A stretch of 64,000 nt of DNA from Parabacteroides merdae ATCC 43184 (GTDB lineage: Bacteria; Bacteroidota; Bacteroidia; Bacteroidales; Tannerellaceae). The translations under genes and the position numbers were made by a program. Below the pieces are notes generated by a model. That model was given only the letters and a program-made list of their open reading frames with translations. It was not told where the DNA came from and searched no databases. Positions 53,801-61,713 of this stretch are shown here, piece after piece (position 1 is the first letter of the stretch; each line of letters opens with the position of its first letter). Location: NCBI RefSeq assembly GCF_025151215.1, contig NZ_CP102286.1, forward strand, positions 3,844,001 to 3,908,000, written 5' to 3'.

Positions 53801-55756
53801 ATGAATATGAGATTGCAATATAAAACAACTACAAAATATCTGTTTTTTTCGTTGCCTTTCTACTTGATGCTTTTTGCTTGCGGCTTACAAATAACCGATG
53901 TGGAATACGCTCTGCGGGAAGCCGGAGAAAACAGAGGGGAGCTTGAAGCGGTTTTGTCGCACTACGCAAAACTGGATGATCGGCAGAAACTGGAAGCAGC
54001 CCAATACCTGATTCGATACATGCCTTACCATACTTCTTATGATAAAGGCATTGAGGACTATTATCACGCCATTGATTCTGTCGTTGCTTTATCAGAAGAC
54101 AAACTTGAACAAGAAAAACATATCGAATCGCTTCGTCTTAGATTTGAAAGTAAATATAAACAGAAACGGGATATAGAGGTTATCACTTCGGAGTTTCTTA
54201 TTCAGTCAATCGATGAAGCTTTCAAACAATGGAGAGAATGCGAATGGGCCGAACATCTGGATTTCGAACAATTTTGTGAATATCTATTACCTTATAAATG
54301 TTTTGAAGGGCAGCCGCTTACCGAATGGAGGAATGCCTATTACGATATTTGTAAAGGAGATATTGATCTGGCATATTTGTGTGACGAGTATAAACGAAAT
54401 CCAATTTTTGCAGCAACAGAAGTGAATAACCAAATGAAAAACACACCTCAAAGTTTTGGATTATTAAAGACACTTCCGATTTATGATCCTGATATCATAC
54501 TGAAACTTCCTTTTTCTAATTGTGCCACGTATTGTTTAGGGGCTGTCTTAATCATGCGTAGTAAAGGAATTCCTGTCGCTTATGATTTTACGCCCAATTG
54601 GTCTACAGGTAATAATGGACATTCTTGGAATACAGTTTATACAACGCGTTTTGGAAACTTGGAGTTTGCGCCCCATACGACAGATCCGGGCACAGTTCAT
54701 TATCCATATTTGAAAGTCCCTAAGATTTTCCGCAATGTGTACAAACCCAATGAAGAGTATCTGAAAATCGCAACTGAGAAATATATCCCACCCAAACTCA
54801 GGAATATGTTTATACAAGATGTTACCGCTGAATATATGCCTACGATTGACATACGTATTTCGTTGCAGGAATCATTGAAGAGTGGACAATCTCCATTTAT
54901 AGCCATCTATGATGGAAATAATTGGACTCCTGTCTATTGGGGGAAAATAGCTGGTAGTCATGTGGTTTTCGAAAGAATGGGACTGAATACCTGTTATATC
55001 GCCTTGGCGTATGACTCTAATGGCAATGCTATTCCGATCAGCAAACCGTTTTTGGCTTCTGCTTCGAAGCATATCCAATTTATAGAACCAGACACTTCAG
55101 CTTTTCGTACGATCAGATTGAATCGAAAATATCCTTTGGGAGACAATGTATTTTCTATTAGAAAAAAAATAACAGGAGGTATTATCGAAACTTCTGAAAA
55201 CAGGGAATTTGATCATACAAAGAAAATAGCGGAATTACCTCAAGGGAATTTAACAAATGGCACAGTGTTTCTTGATAAAAATGCCGAATATCGATATTGG
55301 CGTTTTACATCTTCTGATACAAGTCAGTGTGACATGGCTGAAATTTATTTCTATGATGAACATGATTCGATCATTCAAGGCAACATTATCAAATGTACAA
55401 ATTCGATTTTTGATAAAAGCAACAACGCAGCTAATATAGCAGATGGTGATCAATTGACAAATTTCAGTGCCAAAGGAGAAGATTGGGTCGGTTTTGATTT
55501 TTGCCGGCCAGTAAATATATCCAAAATTTCGTATATTCGTCGTTGTGATGGAAATTCTATTCAGCCAGGATTGGAGTATTCTTTATATTATTGGGATAAT
55601 AATAATTGGCAACTTATCAATACCAAAATAGCGAATGATGTTTTTATCGAATTTGAAAATGTGCCTCAAAAAGCCCTTTTGGCCATTAAATGCTCGCAGG
55701 GAAAGCAACAAAGAATATTCGTTTGTGATGAAGATAATAAAATTGACTGGTATTGA
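53801..55756 (+). CDS. Transglutaminase-like lipoprotein with discoidin-like C-terminal domain
   Basis: 652-residue lipoprotein (YLMLFACG). After an uncharacterised helical N-terminal region lies a transglutaminase/protease-like core with Cys241 (FSNCATYC), His274 (NNGHSWNTVY) and Asp295 (HTTDPG) in triad order and spacing. The last ~140 residues resemble a discoidin/F5-8C or CBM32-like beta-sandwich (EYRYWRFTSS; NIADGD; GFDFCRPVNISKISYI). I chose ATG 53801, since the longer frame begins with TTG inside the previous gene's end. May crosslink or cut peptides or wall material; substrate unknown. Confidence 0.78.
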   Translation: MNMRLQYKTTTKYLFFSLPFYLMLFACGLQITDVEYALREAGENRGELEAVLSHYAKLDDRQKLEAAQYLIRYMPYHTSYDKGIEDYYHAIDSVVALSEDKLEQEKHIESLRLRFESKYKQKRDIEVITSEFLIQSIDEAFKQWRECEWAEHLDFEQFCEYLLPYKCFEGQPLTEWRNAYYDICKGDIDLAYLCDEYKRNPIFAATEVNNQMKNTPQSFGLLKTLPIYDPDIILKLPFSNCATYCLGAVLIMRSKGIPVAYDFTPNWSTGNNGHSWNTVYTTRFGNLEFAPHTTDPGTVHYPYLKVPKIFRNVYKPNEEYLKIATEKYIPPKLRNMFIQDVTAEYMPTIDIRISLQESLKSGQSPFIAIYDGNNWTPVYWGKIAGSHVVFERMGLNTCYIALAYDSNGNAIPISKPFLASASKHIQFIEPDTSAFRTIRLNRKYPLGDNVFSIRKKITGGIIETSENREFDHTKKIAELPQGNLTNGTVFLDKNAEYRYWRFTSSDTSQCDMAEIYFYDEHDSIIQGNIIKCTNSIFDKSNNAANIADGDQLTNFSAKGEDWVGFDFCRPVNISKISYIRRCDGNSIQPGLEYSLYYWDNNNWQLINTKIANDVFIEFENVPQKALLAIKCSQGKQQRIFVCDEDNKIDWY

Positions 55757-55808
55757 TTGTAGCAACCTGAATATAAAATGATATATTTTTTAATCTAAAA
55801 GATAGATT

Positions 55809-56672
55809 GTGAAACGATGGATTAACATATTATTGAATCTATTTCTCGCTTTGGTGGTTCTGATCGCCTTTTGGCTCTTCTCTCAAGTCTTCCTCCTCGC
55901 CTCCTTCCGCATCCCCAGCGACTCGATGGAGCCGGAACTGGTCGAAGGGGATTTCGTGGCGGTCTGGAAACCGACGCTCGGCGCACGGCTGTTCGACCTC
56001 AACGCGACGCTGCGGCTGGAACAGACCGAGATACACCGCACACCGGGATTTCGGAAAACAAAGCGGGGCGACGTGCTGGTCTTCAACTTCCCGCATCCCA
56101 ACGGCTGGGACAAGATCGAGATGCATATCCTGAAATACTACATCAAACGGTGTATCGGATTGCCGGGCGACACGCTTTCCATCCGGAACGGAAGGTTCCG
56201 GATAAACGGCACGAACGAACCGCTCGGGAACATGGATTCGCAGGAACGCATCGGGCGGACGTTGCCGGGAGAGTTTCCGGACGGTGTCTATAAGGCATTC
56301 CCGTTCGACTCCGTCATCAGTTGGAACATCCGGAATTTCGGACCGCTCTATGTCCCGAAAGCCGGTGACAAGGTCGAAATGAACCGGGAAAATTATCTGT
56401 TATACCGCAAGCTGATCGCATGGGAACAAAAAGCGGAAATCAACTATAATGATTCAACCGTTTTCCTGAACGGCGAACCGATACGGGAATACCGCTTCTT
56501 GAAAAACTATTATTTCATGGCGGGTGACAAAGGCCTGAACTCGCAGGACTCGCGCTATTGGGGCTTGTTGCCGGAAGAATATATCGTCGGCAAGGCGGCA
56601 TTTGTCTGGAAATCGGTCGATCCGTACACCGGGCAGTTCCGCTGGGATCGGTTCATGAAGAAAATCGAATAA
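55809..56672 (+). CDS. Signal peptidase I (S26) homologue
   Basis: 287-residue inner-membrane serine protease with one N-terminal helix (LLNLFLALVVLIAFWLF). Catalytic Ser39 (RIPSDSMEP) and Lys113 (YYIKRCIGLPGDTLSI) are present, and the C-terminal box is AGDKGLNSQDSRYWGLLPEE rather than the canonical GDNR start. GTG start; no closer ATG. It is extra to the housekeeping lepB expected elsewhere. Placement right after the peptide array suggests dedicated processing (inferred). Base composition is visibly more GC-rich than the preceding 12 kb. Confidence 0.88.
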   Translation: MKRWINILLNLFLALVVLIAFWLFSQVFLLASFRIPSDSMEPELVEGDFVAVWKPTLGARLFDLNATLRLEQTEIHRTPGFRKTKRGDVLVFNFPHPNGWDKIEMHILKYYIKRCIGLPGDTLSIRNGRFRINGTNEPLGNMDSQERIGRTLPGEFPDGVYKAFPFDSVISWNIRNFGPLYVPKAGDKVEMNRENYLLYRKLIAWEQKAEINYNDSTVFLNGEPIREYRFLKNYYFMAGDKGLNSQDSRYWGLLPEEYIVGKAAFVWKSVDPYTGQFRWDRFMKKIE

Positions 56673-56685
56673 AAAACGGATAAGC

Positions 56686-58518
56686 ATGGAAATAAAATAC
56701 ACCGGCATGGAACTCAAATTGCATAGGCATGGAATCCGGACTGCACTGGCATCCGTTTTCGGGGCGATGCTGATCGCCACGCCGTTCGTCGGCGACAGCG
56801 CATTGGCGAACGGCATTGTGACGGGGAAAGTCTTCTGGTTCCACCTGTCGATGGCGCTGATGGCGATCGGGACGGTTGTGACGGCATGGCCTGGCGGGAG
56901 GAAAAGCATCCCGTTTGCATTGCCGGACGGATTGTTGCTCCTCTTTGCCGGGATCACGCTCGCGACATACGACTGGCAGCTCGATCCCGAACCCGAAAAA
57001 CTGCTTTTCGGCGGGCAGTTGGTCGTGTTGTGGTTTCTGTTGCGCTATTTTCTTACAGAGGCTCCTTGCCTGAAGTTCTTTTTCTTATTTGTGCTGATGC
57101 TCACCGGACTGGTCGAAGCCGTCTGGGGAATGCAGCAATTGCATGGCTATGCCTATTCCAACCATTCGCTTTTCCGGCTGACGGGTTCTTTCTTTAATCC
57201 GGGGCCTTACTGCGGGTACTTAGCGGTCGTGCTGCCGGTTTGCCTGTGGACGGCGTTGCGGTTTCAAAAGGGGATGCATTATTTCGGTTGGGTATGCGCC
57301 GGAGCTATCCTGATTGTCCTGCCTGCCGGAATGAGTCGGTCGGCGTGGATGGCGGCGGTCGTGGCTTGCGGATGGGTGTACTGGACGGAACGGATCGGAT
57401 GGGAGAAGACGAAAGCTGTATGTCGAAGGTATAAGAATGCTACAATTCCTTTTATTGCAATTGTGGCGATATTGGTGGGATGTACCATTGCCGGGGTTTA
57501 CGGGATGAAACAAGATTCGGCGGACGGGCGATTGCTGATGTGGAAAGTGACGGTGAAAGCGATTGCCGGACAGCCGCTTGCAGGAACGGGGTTAGGCGGA
57601 TTCCCGGCGGCATACGCGGAGGCGCAAGGCGGGTATTTCGCAACAGGGAACGCAACAGACCGGGAGAAACGGGTGGCGGGATGTCCCGAATATGCGTTCA
57701 ACGAATACCTGCAGATCGGGCTGGAACAGGGGGTCGGAGGGTTGATCGTGTTCGTGGCATGGCTGGGGAGCATGGCGTACTATGGAATCCGGAACAGGCA
57801 GCAGGGAACGGCCGGTGGCGTGTTGGCGTTAGCGGTGTTCGCGGTGTCGTCCTATCCGTTGCAGTTGCCGTCGTTTTGGGTGGCGTTGGTGTTTTTGGGG
57901 GCGATATGCGTGACGGAAGATGGGACGCGGACAAGATCATCTGCCCTATCCGTATCACCGGTGTGCCATATTACGATGATAAGTCTGTTGTCGCTTGCCT
58001 CCGTCTGTCTGTTCATCTTGCAGAAAGGGCAATATGAGGCATATAAACGATGGGGACGGATGCAGATGATCTACAACAACAAGGCGTATGAATCGGTTGC
58101 GGAAGATTATCACGAGCTGCATGACAAGTTGAAGCATAAACCGGAATTTTTGTTTGAAGAGGCGCAATGCCTCAGCAAGACGGGACAACACGCCGAAGCG
58201 ATACGGGTGCTGGAACGGGCGAAGCGGCTGAGCGGAGACCCGATGATCCGGTACATGATCGCCAAAAACCGGCAGACGCTCGGAGATTACCGGGAGGCGG
58301 AAGAAGAATTGCTTCAGGCTATCGGGATACTGCCGGAGAGATTGTATCCATATTATTTGTTAGCCAAGCTATATGCAGAGCCGGAGTTCTACCAGGTGGA
58401 TAAATTGCGGGCTGCCGCCAGTGTCGTGCTGTCCAAAGAACCGAAGGTGGAAAGTACGGCAATCCGGGAAATGAGGGAAGAAGTAAAAAAGATAATAGAC
58501 AAGGGTGACTTTGATTGA
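56686..58518 (+). CDS. O-antigen ligase/Wzy-like membrane protein with C-terminal TPR region
   Basis: 610-residue polytopic protein with about 10-12 helices and the Wzy_C/ligase features GSFFNPGPYCGYLAVVLPV, GTGLGGFPAAYAEAQGGYF and FNEYLQIGLEQGVGG. A soluble C-terminal third has TPR-like helices (LFEEAQCLSKTGQHAEAIRV; GDYREAEEELLQAIGI). Families with this core include O-antigen ligases, polymerases and O-oligosaccharyltransferases; which one is unknown. GC-rich like the signal peptidase gene 13 bp upstream. Confidence 0.85.
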   Translation: MEIKYTGMELKLHRHGIRTALASVFGAMLIATPFVGDSALANGIVTGKVFWFHLSMALMAIGTVVTAWPGGRKSIPFALPDGLLLLFAGITLATYDWQLDPEPEKLLFGGQLVVLWFLLRYFLTEAPCLKFFFLFVLMLTGLVEAVWGMQQLHGYAYSNHSLFRLTGSFFNPGPYCGYLAVVLPVCLWTALRFQKGMHYFGWVCAGAILIVLPAGMSRSAWMAAVVACGWVYWTERIGWEKTKAVCRRYKNATIPFIAIVAILVGCTIAGVYGMKQDSADGRLLMWKVTVKAIAGQPLAGTGLGGFPAAYAEAQGGYFATGNATDREKRVAGCPEYAFNEYLQIGLEQGVGGLIVFVAWLGSMAYYGIRNRQQGTAGGVLALAVFAVSSYPLQLPSFWVALVFLGAICVTEDGTRTRSSALSVSPVCHITMISLLSLASVCLFILQKGQYEAYKRWGRMQMIYNNKAYESVAEDYHELHDKLKHKPEFLFEEAQCLSKTGQHAEAIRVLERAKRLSGDPMIRYMIAKNRQTLGDYREAEEELLQAIGILPERLYPYYLLAKLYAEPEFYQVDKLRAAASVVLSKEPKVESTAIREMREEVKKIIDKGDFD

Positions 58519-58574
58519 ATATTCTATTTGTGATTAAAAGAGACTCTGTATAGATAAAGTTTTTCTTGCAACTC

Positions 58575-58605
58575 TTTGTTTATTAAAAAAAAGCCTCTAT
58601 CTTTG
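58575..58605 (+). promoter_or_regulatory. Promoter for rpmH
   Basis: TTTG (58575-58578) and TATCTTTG (58598-58605), 19 bp apart, a near-ideal Bacteroidetes promoter, about 50 bp before rpmH. Confidence 0.85.
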
Positions 58606-58655
58606 CAGCCCAAATTGGTATGAGAATAAGATAATAATAAATAATATACAGAAAG

Positions 58656-58808
58656 ATGAAAAGAACATTTCAACCTTCCAACCGGAAAAGAAAGAACAAG
58701 CACGGCTTCCGTTCAAGAATGGCTACAGCTAATGGCCGCAGAGTATTAGCTTCTCGTCGTGCTAAAGGAAGAGCTAAATTAACAGTTTCTGACGAATACA
58801 ACGGATAA
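58656..58808 (+). CDS. rpmH: Ribosomal protein bL34
   Basis: 50-residue, strongly basic protein of the large ribosomal subunit, beginning [20 protein letters not shown] and continuing [19 protein letters not shown], which is diagnostic. The C-terminus is slightly extended (LTVSDEYNG). Strong promoter and own terminator. The usual bacterial partners dnaA and rnpA are not adjacent. Confidence 0.97.
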   Translation: MKRTFQPSNRKRKNKHGFRSRMATANGRRVLASRRAKGRAKLTVSDEYNG

Positions 58809-58833
58809 TTCTTTCCGTTTGAAGATTTTTCAT

Positions 58834-58880
58834 AAAGAAAGTAGAGGTTTTTACTAAAAAGCCTTTACTTTCTTTGTTTT
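58834..58880 (+). terminator. Terminator after rpmH
   Basis: AAAGAAAGTAGAGG.. pairs with ..CCTTTACTTTCTTT (ends near 58875), followed by GTTTT. Confidence 0.75.
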
Positions 58881-58903
58881 AACGGCTTTGTTTTCTACTT
58901 TTG
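58873..58903 (+). promoter_or_regulatory. Promoter for the PASTA-rluD-ddl operon
   Basis: TTTG (58873-58876) and TACTTTTG (58896-58903), 19 bp apart, 26 bp before the start codon. It overlaps the tail of the rpmH terminator. Confidence 0.75.
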
Positions 58904-58928
58904 ATCCGCCGACAAATACAAGATAGAA

Positions 58929-59561
58929 ATGAAAGACTTTTTGGTTAAACTGATAAAAAATCCGTACGTCTTAAATCTGTTGCTGGCTGTGGTCGTGGCA
59001 TGTGCTCTGGTGTTCGGAACATTGAAGTGGCTCGACTCGTACACCCGGCATAATGAGGCTGTGGTAGTGCCGGATGTTAAAGGATTGGGAATGGAAGAGG
59101 CCGCCGAATTTTTCAAGAATAGTAATCTGCGCTATAACGTGATCGATTCCGTCTTTTCAAAAGACGTGAAGCCCGGTGCGATTGTCGAGCTGGTCCCGAT
59201 GGCCGGTTCGAAGGTGAAGGAAGGACGTATCGTGTTTGTTACCGTAAATGCGCTCACTTCGCAGATGGCGACAATCCCGGAAGTGGAAGACCTTTCGTTC
59301 CGGCAGGCTTACGCCATTCTTCGTGCCCGCGGGTTTGAAAAGATCGAGATCGAATATGTCCCCGGTGATTTTAAAGACTTAGCTCTTGGTGTCGAGCTGC
59401 ACGGGCGTGTTTTGCAGAAAGGCGAGCATGTACCGCTGACCGCTCCGTTGGTGTTGAAGGTCAGTAGTGGGGATGCTGAGATGCCGGTCGACTCGCTCGG
59501 ACTACCGGATGACAGCGTGCCGGTCGAATCGTTGGATAGTGAAGAAGAAAACTGGTTTTAA
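58929..59561 (+). CDS. Single-span membrane protein with PASTA domains
   Basis: 210 residues: one N-terminal membrane helix (VLNLLLAVVVACALVFGTL, about residues 13-34), then PASTA-type repeats outside the membrane (VVVPDVKGLGMEEAAEFFKN; ATIPEVEDLSFRQAYAILRA; a third beginning LGVELHGRVLQKGEHVP). An acidic tail ends the protein. There is no kinase or penicillin-binding domain, so it is a stand-alone PASTA protein. Two bases before the pseudouridine synthase gene. Confidence 0.9.
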   Translation: MKDFLVKLIKNPYVLNLLLAVVVACALVFGTLKWLDSYTRHNEAVVVPDVKGLGMEEAAEFFKNSNLRYNVIDSVFSKDVKPGAIVELVPMAGSKVKEGRIVFVTVNALTSQMATIPEVEDLSFRQAYAILRARGFEKIEIEYVPGDFKDLALGVELHGRVLQKGEHVPLTAPLVLKVSSGDAEMPVDSLGLPDDSVPVESLDSEEENWF

Positions 59562-59563
59562 CT

Positions 59564-60643
59564 ATGGATGAGTTTTTAGACGAAATGGATGATGAACAGG
59601 TAGACGACCTGTTACAACCGGAAGAGGGTGAAGATAAGGCTCCTCAACTGTATGAACACTTCCGCTTCGTGGCCGATCGCGGGCAGTCGTTGTTGCGTGT
59701 GGATAAATTCCTGGTAGACCGGATGTTCGGTGCTACGCGTAACAGGATACAGTCGGCTGCCGATGCCGGTTGTATCATGGCAAACGGCAAACCGGTGAAA
59801 AGCAATTACCGGGTGAAACCGGAGGATGTTGTGACAATTATGATGACACGACCTCCGCGGACTTTCGAGATTCTCCCTGAAAATATCCCTATAAAGATCG
59901 TGTACGAAGATGACGATCTGCTGGTGGTCGACAAACCGGCAGGGTTGGTCGTACATCCCGGACACGGAAACTATACCGGAACGCTGGTGAATGCCCTTGC
60001 CTGGTATTTGAAAGACGATCCTACCTACGATCCCAATGATCCTGCCCTGGGACTCGTCCATCGTATCGATAAAGATACATCCGGCCTGCTGGTTGTCGCC
60101 AAAAAGCCGGAAGCGAAAGCACACCTCAGTATGCAATTCTTCCATAAGACAACCAAGCGGGAATATCGGGCCTTGGTGTGGGGGATCGTGCGTGAAGACG
60201 AAGGACGGATAGAAGGCAATATAGGCCGTAACCCGCGTGACCGTATGCAGATGACGGTTTTCCCAGAAGGCGACCAGGGAAAGACGGCGGTCACCCACTA
60301 TTCTGTTTTGGAACGTCTAGGCTACGTCACGCTGGTGAAATGCCGTCTCGAAACCGGACGTACGCATCAGATACGTGTCCACATGAAATATATCGGGCAT
60401 ACGCTATTCAACGACGAACGTTATGGCGGAAACGAGATCCTGAAAGGAACAACCTCTTCTAAATATAAACAGTTTGTCGATAACTGTTTCGCCATTTGCC
60501 CGCGGCAGGCACTCCATGCCAAGACGCTGGGTTTTGTTCATCCGACTACAGGCGAGGAAATGTTTTTTGATTCCGAAATACCTGCCGACATGACTGCGTT
60601 GATCGATAAATGGCGCGTATATGCAAATACTAAAGAATTATAG
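59564..60643 (+). CDS. rluD: RluD-type 23S rRNA pseudouridine synthase
   Basis: Makes pseudouridines in 23S rRNA. N-terminal acidic extension, then an S4 RNA-binding domain (about residues 40-100; LLRVDKFLVDRMFGATRNRIQ), then the catalytic core with LGLVHRIDKDTSGLLVVAKK (catalytic Asp) and the CRLETGRTHQIRVHM motif. 359 aa. Operon with PASTA gene and ddl, an order common in Bacteroidetes. RluC/RluD choice is by context. Confidence 0.92.
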   Translation: MDEFLDEMDDEQVDDLLQPEEGEDKAPQLYEHFRFVADRGQSLLRVDKFLVDRMFGATRNRIQSAADAGCIMANGKPVKSNYRVKPEDVVTIMMTRPPRTFEILPENIPIKIVYEDDDLLVVDKPAGLVVHPGHGNYTGTLVNALAWYLKDDPTYDPNDPALGLVHRIDKDTSGLLVVAKKPEAKAHLSMQFFHKTTKREYRALVWGIVREDEGRIEGNIGRNPRDRMQMTVFPEGDQGKTAVTHYSVLERLGYVTLVKCRLETGRTHQIRVHMKYIGHTLFNDERYGGNEILKGTTSSKYKQFVDNCFAICPRQALHAKTLGFVHPTTGEEMFFDSEIPADMTALIDKWRVYANTKEL

Positions 60644-61624
60644 ATGATGAAAAGGAACATTGCTATTGTAGCCGGAGGCGATTCCTCCGAAATCGTTATT
60701 TCATTAAAAAGTGCGGAAGGAATCTTCTCTTTTCTTGATAAAGACAAATATAATGTATATATTGCCATCGTAAAAAGAGACGAATGGGCGGTAAAACTTC
60801 CCGGCGGGGAACACACACCAATAGACAAGAATGATTTTAGTTTCCGTGAGAACGGCGAGATCAGACATTTTGATTTCGCCTATATTACGATCCATGGAAC
60901 TCCGGGAGAAGACGGACGTCTGCAAGGATATTTCGATATGATCGGAATGCCGTATTCTTCTTGTGGTATGTTTGTAAGCGCACTTACATTCAACAAGTTT
61001 GCCTGCAATCATTATCTGAAGGGATTCGGTGTCGATATTGCCCATTCTATACATTTGTTTAAAGGACAGACTGTGACAGACGAAGAAGTGGTCAGTCGTT
61101 TGGGGCTTCCGGTCTTTGTGAAGCCGAACGACGGCGGCAGTAGTTTCGGAGTGACGAAAGTGAAAGAAGCCTCGGCTATCCAGCCGGCGATTGACAAGGC
61201 TTTCAGTGAAGGTCGGGAAGTGGTCATCGAAAGTTTTATCGACGGGACCGAGGTTACATGCGGTTGCTATAAGACAGCCGATAAGGAGGTGGTGTTCCCG
61301 CTCACCGAAGTCGTAACGGATAACGAGTTCTTCGATTTTGACGCCAAGTATAACGGACAGGTACAGGAAATAACGCCGGCCCGTATTTCTGCAGAACAAA
61401 CAGAAAAAGTACAACGCGAGACATCGAGGATTTACGACATATTGGGGGCGAAAGGTCTGATCCGTGTGGATTATATCATTCCGGCGGACGGTGAACCAAA
61501 ATTGCTCGAAGTCAATACGACTCCCGGTATGACGGCAACCAGTTTTATCCCACAGCAGGTACGGGCTGCCGGTCTGGAGATGAAAGATGTGATGACAGAT
61601 ATTATAGAAAACGAGTTTAACTAA
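60644..61624 (+). CDS. ddl: D-alanine--D-alanine ligase
   Basis: Cytoplasmic ATP-grasp enzyme that makes D-Ala-D-Ala for peptidoglycan. N-terminal NIAIVAGGDSSEIVISLKSA (differs slightly from the usual SxEhxVS), ATP-grasp loop PVFVKPNDGGSSFGVTKV and metal-binding LLEVNTTPGMT. 326 aa, normal. Start at Met-1 or Met-2. Confidence 0.95.
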   Translation: MMKRNIAIVAGGDSSEIVISLKSAEGIFSFLDKDKYNVYIAIVKRDEWAVKLPGGEHTPIDKNDFSFRENGEIRHFDFAYITIHGTPGEDGRLQGYFDMIGMPYSSCGMFVSALTFNKFACNHYLKGFGVDIAHSIHLFKGQTVTDEEVVSRLGLPVFVKPNDGGSSFGVTKVKEASAIQPAIDKAFSEGREVVIESFIDGTEVTCGCYKTADKEVVFPLTEVVTDNEFFDFDAKYNGQVQEITPARISAEQTEKVQRETSRIYDILGAKGLIRVDYIIPADGEPKLLEVNTTPGMTATSFIPQQVRAAGLEMKDVMTDIIENEFN

Positions 61625-61706
61625 TTGACAATGAACAATTGCCAATTGCCAATTATATGAGAAACGAATTGTCGATTGTCAGTTGTCCATTGTCCATTGT
61701 CAATTA
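61624..61706. repeat. CAATTG-rich intergenic repeat
   Basis: TTGACAATGAACAATTGCCAA-type sequence followed by inverted TTGTCCATTGTCAATT, the same family as at 9337-9442 and 28657-28757. It contains in-frame codons that falsely lengthen the next ORF. Confidence 0.7.
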
Positions 61707-61713
61707 TAAAAAT

